Shown here piece after piece: positions 1 through 6,241 of a DNA stretch of 13,187 nucleotides. Below the pieces are notes generated by a model. The model did no database searches. It was not told where the DNA came from and saw only the letters and a program-made list of their open reading frames with translations. Position 1 is the first letter of the stretch. Each line of letters begins with the position of its first letter. Position numbers and translations under genes: made by a program. The stretch spans positions 1 to 13,187 of the forward strand of contig JAJFMM010000107.1 in the NCBI GenBank assembly GCA_021772165.1. Direction: 5' to 3'. This DNA comes from Chlamydiota bacterium. Lineage in GTDB: Bacteria > Chlamydiota > Chlamydiia > Chlamydiales > SM23-39.

Positions 1-2547
1 ATTGATGCTGTTGATCTTTTTATAGACATCCGCCGCTTCCGATGGATCAGGAACCAGACTCGTATTGGCAATCGTAACGCCTGTTTTACCCATATTCGAA
101 AACGAGAAGCCAGGTCGGAAGAACGTTCCTGTCGCTGGGAATTCCGATTTAGGAATTTTCATTGTGACGTGGTAGGTGTGTCCCGGCGGCAGATTGTTGA
201 TATCCGCAGGCTTTCCAGTCTCGTCTACAACTGTAAAGGGACCTGACACCTTTGCGAGGTGCGAGTTATCGCTCAAGTTCGTTCCGTCGAACTGCATAGC
301 CAGATTGGCCGGTGCTCCTCCTGCAGGAACAGTTATATCGCAAGAGTAGTTGTAATCGGCTGCCGGAATGGCCACAGGACCATTCGTATCAGCATTCGAA
401 GGCAACCAGTCAGAAGAACCTTTGTTCTGATACTCGCCCGGTAGTGAAACGACATTCTTGCCATCTGGACCTGGGATGATCTTTGGCGGGTTTGTCGCAC
501 TATTATAATGGGCATCGAAATACCAGTAAGGATGGCCTGCGTTATTCAGAGGTCCTTGAGGGATTCCTTTCTGAATCGAAGCATTACCGTCGAAAAGGTT
601 GCCGTTAACGTTTCCTTTCACTTGTGGATACTCACCAACATCGAGGTCATTTTTCGTTAGACCAATTGCGTTGTTGTTCGCTTTTACCCAAGCCATAGCA
701 GCAGCTTGCCCAGATATAGTCGACCCGTCCAACCCTATAGTAGCAGGATTTCCTAGGTCATAGACGCCGATGTTACTGAACTTAGAGTCCTTATCGCCTG
801 TTAGCTTGACTGTCATGCTAGAGCCTGTTGCTTGTACCCAATAGTAACGTGCGTGAGTACCGGCACTGTCGATCTCATTAGTGCCTTGCGGCCATGGATC
901 GTTAGGTCCAAACTGGGTACTGATGCCACCCGGAGCTACTTTATCTCCTTCCGAATTGGTCTTCACCTTGCCCGAGATGTTTCCGGCAACAAGATACCAG
1001 TGACCAGGAATGGTTGGGATCGTGCTAGAACCACTGAGATTGGCTATAGGAGGATTCAGCAAGTTTTTAGTCGAAGGAGCGTCCGGACCTACAGGAGTAG
1101 GAGTTGGCTCTGGATCCAATTTACTAGGAGCGTACGGAGTTGTTACGGGTATAATCTGATCATCGATCATAACCTTGCTTAACGCGTCGATATCAGCTTT
1201 TCCTAGGCCGTACTGGCTCATGATCGATTGGATGTCCGAATTGGGATCATCGAAATCTTTCGATAGTTGACTGGAGAGCAGCTGTTCGATTTGCGAAAGG
1301 GATCCCTTGTCGCCATAGATAGCTGCAATCGCAGTTTGTTCCTTTTGTATTTGTACTTGTTCATCTTTCCAAGCAGCTTCTTTCTCAGCATCTGTAGCTG
1401 GTGTTGCGCCTGTAATGATGTCATGATCTTTCTTCCACTGCAGTTCAGCCTCTTGGAAATCAGATGCTGGTTTTTCAACGATATCTGACAAATGATCGAA
1501 TAGCTTTTGATACGCTTTCTCTGCTTCAATCTTAGCAGCTGCGTCCTTGAAATCCTTTTTTCCAGGAGTTGGCTTTGGATCCGATGGATCAACGTTTATA
1601 TATGGGGGTATTGCTCCACTCGTCATAGCACCATTAAAGAGATACCCGAACAATGCGGTGGCATCTGTAATGTGGTATTGCGACATGATCGCTTTAATAT
1701 CGGCTGTTGGATTTTTTAAAGCAGCTAATAAATCGTCTTGCAGCTTTCCGAGTATTGGAGTGAATTGCTGATCAGCGGCATTCTCAGTTTGTATATCTTT
1801 TTGTTCCGCATTCCAGGCATCTGTTTGAGCTTGTGAGCCAGGAGCAGCGGCTTTATAGGCTGCTTGATCTATCAGAAATTGATCATGAGCTTTTTTAAAG
1901 CTATCTTCAAAGGGCTGAAGTTTATTTTTTGCAGCATCTAATAGAGCTTTAATTTCTTGGTTCTTCAAAAGAGCCGCAGTTGCATCTGTGTAATCTGGTT
2001 TAGATGGTGTAGAGCCGCCGCTCTCCGTGAGTTTAAGATCGCCGAAAATAGCTGTTGTTTCGGTAGTGCTGTGCCAGGCTCTGTAGAGCTTAAGGCCAAC
2101 GGATGTAATCGGTTTTCCATCGAGCTGATCTTTTGTAAGAGTTAGGGAAAACGTGCCGTTTGTCTTGTCGATTGTAAGCGCAGGCGTAGACGCCTCGGAA
2201 TAATCAACACCATTGATGGTGATCATTATGCGGTTCATATCAAAGTCTTTAGGGAGATCTGAAAAATTTTCAATCTTTCCTGAAAGAGTAGAAGAATCGG
2301 AAACGTCTGATTTAAGACCCGAATCGACTGCGCTGCCGTCGCCTTGGCCAGCTGTTATCGAGACTTGGCTTTTGCTAGGATCGATGGTAGCGCCCGGTCC
2401 TGGCTGCCAGCTACCTGGAAATAATGGCACGTCTTTAGAGGCATTAGCCTGTAGTAGATTTTGTTGTGAATCATTTTGTTTTTGCTCTTCTTTGATAAAA
2501 GAGGATAGATCGTAACCGATATTTTGTAGTTCTTGTAGGATGTTCAT
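1..2547 (-). CDS. Giant modular protein of unknown function, N-terminal 849 residues (C-terminus outside window)
   Basis: The minus frame is open from ATG 2547 to the left edge with no stop, so at least 849 residues are encoded. I recognise no family. Visible parts in order: a polar N-terminus (1-85) without a signal peptide; a beta-rich domain (about 86-178) with DLPKDFDMNRIM, GTFSLTL, PITSVGLKLYR and FGDLKLTESGG; a Lys/Glu/Ala-rich helical module (185-305) ending in IMSQYHI; a Pro linker (DPSDPKPTPG); a second copy of the module (332-462) ending in IMSQYGL; a second Pro linker (DPEPTPTPVGPDAP); then Gly/Asn/Tyr/Trp-rich, probably all-beta sequence (505-849+), including IPGHWYLVAGNISG and a stretch at 731-830 resembling a jelly-roll binding module. 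The first 305 residues are paralogous to the 313-aa protein at 10943-11884. The start is supported by GAGG at 2555-2558, 7 bases upstream. Secretion by a type III system is possible in a chlamydia but is only inference. Confidence 0.85.
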   Translation of the reverse strand, partial: MNILQELQNIGYDLSSFIKEEQKQNDSQQNLLQANASKDVPLFPGSWQPGPGATIDPSKSQVSITAGQGDGSAVDSGLKSDVSDSSTLSGKIENFSDLPKDFDMNRIMITINGVDYSEASTPALTIDKTNGTFSLTLTKDQLDGKPITSVGLKLYRAWHSTTETTAIFGDLKLTESGGSTPSKPDYTDATAALLKNQEIKALLDAAKNKLQPFEDSFKKAHDQFLIDQAAYKAAAPGSQAQTDAWNAEQKDIQTENAADQQFTPILGKLQDDLLAALKNPTADIKAIMSQYHITDATALFGYLFNGAMTSGAIPPYINVDPSDPKPTPGKKDFKDAAAKIEAEKAYQKLFDHLSDIVEKPASDFQEAELQWKKDHDIITGATPATDAEKEAAWKDEQVQIQKEQTAIAAIYGDKGSLSQIEQLLSSQLSKDFDDPNSDIQSIMSQYGLGKADIDALSKVMIDDQIIPVTTPYAPSKLDPEPTPTPVGPDAPSTKNLLNPPIANLSGSSTIPTIPGHWYLVAGNISGKVKTNSEGDKVAPGGISTQFGPNDPWPQGTNEIDSAGTHARYYWVQATGSSMTVKLTGDKDSKFSNIGVYDLGNPATIGLDGSTISGQAAAMAWVKANNNAIGLTKNDLDVGEYPQVKGNVNGNLFDGNASIQKGIPQGPLNNAGHPYWYFDAHYNSATNPPKIIPGPDGKNVVSLPGEYQNKGSSDWLPSNADTNGPVAIPAADYNYSCDITVPAGGAPANLAMQFDGTNLSDNSHLAKVSGPFTVVDETGKPADINNLPPGHTYHVTMKIPKSEFPATGTFFRPGFSFSNMGKTGVTIANTSLVPDPSEAADVYKKINSIN
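1162..1995 (-). repeat. Tandem helical module, two diverged copies inside the giant protein
   Basis: Copy 1 (about 1633-1995, residues 185-305) and copy 2 (about 1162-1554, residues 332-462) share one plan. Each opens with an aromatic/Asp start after a Pro linker (PDYTDA / KDFKDA), continues with a long charged helix containing an AW.(A/D)EQ motif, then a Q..L...L segment, and ends with D(I).(A/S)IMSQY followed by a short helix. A third homologous copy is residues 152-278 of the 313-aa paralogue, where the end motif reads ASAIFSKYNI. Similarity is at protein level only; the DNA copies are well diverged, so the duplication is old. Confidence 0.7.
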
Positions 2548-2554
2548 TTTATTA

Positions 2555-2558
2555 CCTC
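2555..2558 (-). promoter_or_regulatory. Ribosome binding site of the giant gene
   Basis: GAGG is followed by TAATAAA and the ATG at 2547. Almost the same leader, AGG-TAATAAAA-ATG, precedes the paralogue at 11884, so the start regions of the two genes also look related. Confidence 0.6.
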
Positions 2559-2784
2559 GTTAAACTTAGTTGGGGTTTTATTTTAAATTCTTTTCCGCTT
2601 ACATTCTAGTTTATCAGAAAAACAATTCTTCGTCTATGAAATGAGGGGTCGTTTTAATCCCAAAATGGCACTTATTAAAATCTTTTAAATAGAAAGTTGT
2701 AGCGCTACAGCGATACGATGAGACAGCGCTCTCAGGGGAAGATAGGGGGGTTTTTGAAGTTTTGCTGTAATGCTACGGAGAGAT

Positions 2785-2809
2785 CTCCCCCTTGAATTTC
2801 AAGAGGGAG
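2785..2809 (-). terminator. Hairpin downstream of the small bilobed-membrane gene, possible terminator
   Basis: The arms CTCCCCCTTGAA and TTCAAGAGGGAG form a nearly perfect 12-base inverted repeat around a single central base. The one imperfect pair is C/A on the plus strand but U/G in minus-strand RNA, which favours a minus-strand function. It begins 10 bases after the stop of the gene ending at 2819. No U-tract follows, so it is not a classical intrinsic terminator. Confidence 0.4.
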
Positions 2810-2818
2810 TAAAGAGAA

Positions 2819-3241
2819 TTAATTACACTGAGCGAGAGCACGGCGTAGGATTGGGTAGACTCCGTCTGTGAGAGCTGCGAATCCCACTAATCCTGGAACC
2901 AGAGTAGTACCGGTAGCGCCTGCGGCCGCGATGCTAGAAAAAGCGGCTAGGCCTGTCATGATGCTGATATCCTTTACGCTTTCGATTCTCTGCTCTTTTT
3001 CCGACCTTTGAGTGCTGGTCAGGCTAGGAACTGCAAGAGTGCCGATGGCAAGTCCTGTAACAGCTGCGGCAGGATTGGCTGTGAAGGCAATATAGGCTGC
3101 AGAGAGACAAGTGAGTTGGCTCAAAGTTTGTAGAGCTGTTGTTGAGATACGATAGTCGCGCTTGTCAGCAGGGGACTCATTTTTTAGGATAGAGTTCTGG
3201 GCAACAGCGGCAGTATCTAGATTAAGTGAAACAGAAGACAT
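2819..3241 (-). CDS. Small protein with two hydrophobic lobes, possible inclusion-membrane-type protein
   Basis: A 140-aa protein if started at ATG 3241, which has a strong AAGGAG six bases upstream. An ATG at 3295 in the same frame would add 18 residues but lacks such a site. There is no signal peptide: residues 1-35 are polar. Residues about 37-74 and 93-124 are two long Ala/Gly/Leu/Ile-rich hydrophobic lobes separated by a charged loop (75-91, rich in E, K, R, S). A short tail ends in LRRALAQCN. A closely spaced pair of hydrophobic lobes in a small protein is the design of chlamydial Inc proteins, which are type III secreted and sit in the inclusion membrane. That match is by hydropathy only, and here the loop is longer than the tight hairpin of typical Incs. 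The gene is real on codon structure and RBS; its function is unknown. Confidence 0.65.
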   Translation of the reverse strand: MSSVSLNLDTAAVAQNSILKNESPADKRDYRISTTALQTLSQLTCLSAAYIAFTANPAAAVTGLAIGTLAVPSLTSTQRSEKEQRIESVKDISIMTGLAAFSSIAAAGATGTTLVPGLVGFAALTDGVYPILRRALAQCN

Positions 3242-3247
3242 AAATAA

Positions 3248-3253
3248 CTCCTT
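3248..3253 (-). promoter_or_regulatory. Strong Shine-Dalgarno AAGGAG that fixes the start at 3241
   Basis: AAGGAG followed by TTATTT and then ATG. It is the best ribosome binding site in the window and the reason for preferring the internal ATG over the upstream one at 3295. Confidence 0.75.
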
Positions 3254-3408
3254 GGTTTTTGAAAATTTTGCGAAGACGTTAGCAAGATTGCGCAAATAGC
3301 CAAAGGTTTTTTTTGAGAAAGTTTTGAGGATACGAAACTTAGGAAAACACTGGGCAATTCATATTTTCAATCTCGGGGATCAAATCTACTGCGATCGAGT
3401 TTTCGGAA

Positions 3409-3435
3409 GTAGCTAACCGGAAAAAGGTTAACTAC
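3409..3435 (-). other. Hairpin between the protease gene and the small membrane gene
   Basis: GTAGCTAACC and GGTTAACTAC form a 10-base inverted repeat with a 7-base loop. The one imperfect pair is a U-G wobble in minus-strand RNA and a C/A clash on the plus strand. No U-run follows. It lies about 105 bases past the protease stop (3540) and could be its terminator or a processing signal. No other signal was convincing in the 244 bases between 3295 and 3540. Confidence 0.35.
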
Positions 3436-3539
3436 TCCCTCCAAACTCGTTCTCGCTACGATTTTCTCTCCCGATCTTAAAAATAGCAATTACCCAGCGC
3501 TTCCCTAGGAAGGCCTGGACAACTCCATTTCGCGAAACT

Positions 3540-4373
3540 TTAGGAGATTTTGTAGATCCTGGCAGATGGGATATTCCAGATCCTGCTGTGCTCTCTCAGG
3601 AATTTGTGCAGGGTGGTGGCTTCATAACCAGATTCGATTTCGCTTACACCTTTTCCCGGATCGTAGTAGTACTGTTTCTCTCCATCGCGGATCAGTATGG
3701 TTGAGTGACCCTGGACTTCATCTTTTTGGTTCTCTGCTTCTTGGATAGAGCGAATGACGAATACACCCTGTTGGAATCGGTTGAGAATCTTCCCAATTTT
3801 TTCCACAGAGCTAGAGTGAGGTAGATATATATGCTCTGAGGCTTCAACAACTTTACGTTTGTGAAAAGCGAGCATCGCTTGGATCTTTGCTTTTCCGAAG
3901 TCGTCAGAGGGGTTGTGATGGTTTTTGCTGATCGTATTGAATGCCGCCTGCCTAGTTCGAAAAACAACAGAGGAGGTTTTGAACTCATCTCCCAAAGCTG
4001 TGATGGCAATTTCAGAGGAATGTGTTTTTCTCAACCGAAGGTAGCGGTCAGCAAAGTCGAAAGACATGGCAGAGCAGGTACCACCCAGAAGGAGGATACC
4101 ATCCTTAAGGCCGGGTATTAGTAGGTTCTTAGGAAATCGGACGCCTGTGGTTTTCTCTTTATTGAGGATATCGCAAACGTTGAGAGCATGAGCTTTATCA
4201 ATAGGGCCGATGCATTCGTTCATGCTGCCTGCTTTGATGACCTTGAAACTAATGGGGGCGAGGGTTTTTTCGATCTGTGAGAGGAGCAGTCCTATGATTG
4301 GAATTAACTCGGCAATACCGTTGATTGCGTTAATTGGGTTGTACCCCTCACTCGCTGCTTTCAGGTGCCACAA
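3540..4373 (-). CDS. Putative papain-fold cysteine protease, YopT (C58)-like catalytic spacing
   Basis: A 277-aa reading frame. The likely catalytic Cys is C100 in LLLGGTCSAMSFDFADRYL: a Cys at a helix start followed by a small/hydrophobic helix, as in papain folds. The His is H223 in QGHSTILIRDG and the Asp is D238 in YYYDPGKG. The Cys-His spacing is 123 and the His-Asp spacing 15; in YopT the triad C139/H258/D274 gives 119 and 16. The order, spacing and beta-strand context (GHS.IL then YYYDP) fit a C58-like or related clan CA effector protease. The substrate is unknown. There is no signal peptide; a hydrophobic stretch lies at 21-32. The start is uncertain: the first codon is TTG, two codons after an in-frame stop, with AAGGA directly against it. 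ATG at residue 51 is an alternative that keeps the triad, and the natural N-terminus may have been lost. Neighbours suggest an accessory effector region. Confidence 0.6.
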   Translation of the reverse strand: MWHLKAASEGYNPINAINGIAELIPIIGLLLSQIEKTLAPISFKVIKAGSMNECIGPIDKAHALNVCDILNKEKTTGVRFPKNLLIPGLKDGILLLGGTCSAMSFDFADRYLRLRKTHSSEIAITALGDEFKTSSVVFRTRQAAFNTISKNHHNPSDDFGKAKIQAMLAFHKRKVVEASEHIYLPHSSSVEKIGKILNRFQQGVFVIRSIQEAENQKDEVQGHSTILIRDGEKQYYYDPGKGVSEIESGYEATTLHKFLREHSRIWNIPSARIYKIS

Positions 4374-4538
4374 TCCTTAGATAGATACGAAATTGGAGTA
4401 AAATTTTTCCGTATCATTTAAAGAATAGTTACTAAGAAAACAGCAAGTCATTTTAAATCCTCGCCGCCATTTTAGTTCTTGGTCTGCTTTTTAATAAACT
4501 AAAGTGATTTTTATATAAATTAAGTTGGTAGTATTAAT

Positions 4539-5504
4539 TTAATTCCATTTTGTTAGGGCTGTTTTCCACCTTTCTATGTATTGCGCCATAGAGGTGAAGA
4601 GGCTGGTCTCTAAGAACTCGAAAAAATCTCTTTTCTCTGTGGGAAGTTTATAGACTTCGCCACCGCAGTGGCCCTGTTCATAGATGTAGGGCTCGTACTG
4701 GAGGAGTCTGGCGGTATCCGAGACGATTCCGGCTGCTTTCATCTCTTTAAAAAACATTTCACTCTCGCTCAGTAGCTGTTCTCCATGCACTTGCAGAACG
4801 ATCATCTGCATGCCGCAGCCAGTTAGCCCCACAAAGGGGGTCAGGTTCATGATGCGCGATACCTGATAAAAGCCACTACGATAGGAAAAGCGCACCGGTC
4901 CATCGTCTTCAACGAGGAGGTAGAGATGACAAAACTTATAGCGATGAGGCGTGGGAGGTCTGTTCTCTACGGCAAAGGTGGAGGCTTGTGTGTAGTAGAC
5001 TTTTTTCGCTCTGTGCCGCTCCTGTGTCTCTAAGTCTAGAATAGCCCACTCACTCTCAAAGGAGACGTTGTTCAGATGGCAGTTGAGCCTGAGATCGATG
5101 GTAGAGTTTTTCAGGAGTGCGTTGAGGCTCTCCATCAATTCATAGCAGCCTTGAGAGAAGTAGAGTCCCGTGGGTGCTTGGTTCTGGTCGTAGGGTTTTG
5201 CGGCATCGGACATGGAAACGATCTGGCAGCCAGTATAGTCTCTTAGAAAATCGGCGAGTTTCTTATTACCGCCAATGTGGTGACAGCCGACGTCGACGTT
5301 TGCAATCCCGCACTTGTCGATTGTTTGCCAGGCTCCTCCGCATTGTTCTGTGCCTTCGACCAGAAGGACTTTTTTTCCTGTGGCTGATTGGTAGAGTGCC
5401 TCAAAGATGGAGGTGGGGCTTGTGCCGACGACGACACAATCGTAGTCTTCTGCAAAGAGAAAAGTGTGTGTGAAGAGAAAAAGAGTGAGCAGAATTTGTC
5501 GCAT
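4539..5504 (-). CDS. Secreted FAD-binding oxidoreductase-like protein
   Basis: 321 aa. Residues 1-18 form a Sec signal peptide (MRQ, hydrophobic core, LFA|ED), so the protein should act in the periplasm. A dinucleotide-binding Rossmann start follows: DYDCVVVGTSPTSIFEAL (20-37) with KKVLLVEG (44-51), where E50 would hold the ADP ribose, and a GGAW turn near residue 56-59. This is the layout of amine oxidase/phytoene desaturase/GDI-type flavoproteins, but the canonical GxGxxG is GTSPTS here. I do not see the C-terminal GD motif of that family, and the length is below the usual 400-500. It may therefore be a reduced enzyme or a binding relative; the substrate is unknown. It is the last gene of the operon, 32 bases after rsmE, with a poor ribosome binding site. 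Downstream bases 4374-4538 are AT-rich with no clear terminator. Confidence 0.7.
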   Translation of the reverse strand: MRQILLTLFLFTHTFLFAEDYDCVVVGTSPTSIFEALYQSATGKKVLLVEGTEQCGGAWQTIDKCGIANVDVGCHHIGGNKKLADFLRDYTGCQIVSMSDAAKPYDQNQAPTGLYFSQGCYELMESLNALLKNSTIDLRLNCHLNNVSFESEWAILDLETQERHRAKKVYYTQASTFAVENRPPTPHRYKFCHLYLLVEDDGPVRFSYRSGFYQVSRIMNLTPFVGLTGCGMQMIVLQVHGEQLLSESEMFFKEMKAAGIVSDTARLLQYEPYIYEQGHCGGEVYKLPTEKRDFFEFLETSLFTSMAQYIERWKTALTKWN

Positions 5505-5536
5505 GGCCGAATAAGCTAATGCAACGTTGAATTTAT

Positions 5537-6238
5537 TTAAACGATTTCTTTACATGATAAAATGCTCAGTGCAGCGATGGGTGCTGTTTCTGCTCGGAGG
5601 ATGTTGGCGTTGAGTTTGACGCCGGTGCCTTTTTCTAGGAGGAGCTGATGCTCTCTTTCAGAAAAGCCTTTTTCCGGTCCCGTGAAAAAGAAGATCGGCT
5701 CTGTTGGTTTACAGTTCAGTGTAGAGAGCCAGGGGGCGTCCGGTGCGGTATCTCCAAAGAGGATGCGGCCATTCTTTTGCAGGGCGATATCAAGCGAGGG
5801 GAGCAGTTCGATGCGGGGGAGGTAGAGGCTTCCGCTCTGCTTAAGCGCGGAGATGGTTAGATGGCGTAGCCGTTCTTGTTGATTCGGCGAGAGGCCCTCT
5901 TTTTCCGACTGGTCGGCTCGGTAGAGGATGAGGCTGTGTACGCCGAGCTCTGTTGCCTTTTCGATCACCCATTCGAGGCGATTGGGGCGGATCAGTGCAA
6001 TGGCTAATGAGAGGGGAGTGGGTCTAGGTTTTGTGGTGCAGCTGAGTATGTGGAGATGCGCTTTTTGTTTTTCTATCGCGACTACGCGAGCAGTGGCTAG
6101 TATGCCTTCGCCGTTGACCAGTTCGATCTCTTCTCCGACGCTGATGCGCATCACTTTCAGATGGCGAAACTCGGCGTCATCGAGCAGGGCGTCTTGTTCG
6201 GCGGCTAGGGGAGTGTCTAGAAAAAAGCGGTCGATCAT
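5537..6238 (-). CDS. rsmE: 16S rRNA (uracil-1498-N3)-methyltransferase RsmE
   Basis: 233 aa, the usual length. It transfers a methyl group from S-adenosylmethionine to N3 of U1498 in 16S rRNA of the 30S subunit. The N-terminal PUA-like part (MIDRFFLD, FRHLKVMRISVGEEI) is followed by a SPOUT knot domain. Family motifs visible: EWVIEKATELGV (89-100), ALKQSG (131-136), FFFTGPEKGFS (183-193) and LNANILRAETA (209-219), the last being the knotted SAM site, where most members have LG.RILR.ETA. ATG 6238 is 3 bases after the htrB stop with no strong SD, so translation is probably coupled to htrB. Confidence 0.95.
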   Translation of the reverse strand: MIDRFFLDTPLAAEQDALLDDAEFRHLKVMRISVGEEIELVNGEGILATARVVAIEKQKAHLHILSCTTKPRPTPLSLAIALIRPNRLEWVIEKATELGVHSLILYRADQSEKEGLSPNQQERLRHLTISALKQSGSLYLPRIELLPSLDIALQKNGRILFGDTAPDAPWLSTLNCKPTEPIFFFTGPEKGFSEREHQLLLEKGTGVKLNANILRAETAPIAALSILSCKEIV

Positions 6239-6241
6239 GGT

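Larger units (their letters stand above)
2548..2818. other. Intergenic region with inverted repeats, upstream of the giant gene
   Basis: No gene is seen in these 271 bases. They should carry the promoter of the giant gene: a TAGAAT -10-like hexamer lies at 2603-2608 on the minus strand, but no convincing -35 is present. GTAGCGCTAC at 2699-2708 is a perfect 10-base palindrome. Its extended form GTAGCGCTACAGC (2699-2711) pairs with GCTGTAATGCTAC (2764-2776) at 11 of 13 positions across about 52 bases. Between them TGAGA/TCTCA (2719-2734) forms a short hairpin and there is a run of six G (2745 onward). This could be a structured leader or terminator zone. Confidence 0.4.

Noticed and set aside
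832..1182. 116-codon plus-strand frame
   Set aside because: Antisense to the giant protein; Arg/Ser-rich with no recognisable domain.
1218..1592. 124-codon minus-strand frame with a basic, Gln/Lys-rich product
   Set aside because: It is an out-of-frame reading of the helical repeat of the giant protein, whose own frame is open throughout.
3409..3435. Hairpin as a classical rho-independent terminator
   Set aside because: No U-tract follows on either strand; kept only as a structure.
3692..4009. 105-codon minus-strand frame inside the protease gene
   Set aside because: Overlaps the protease in another frame; the protease frame carries the coherent C/H/D motifs.
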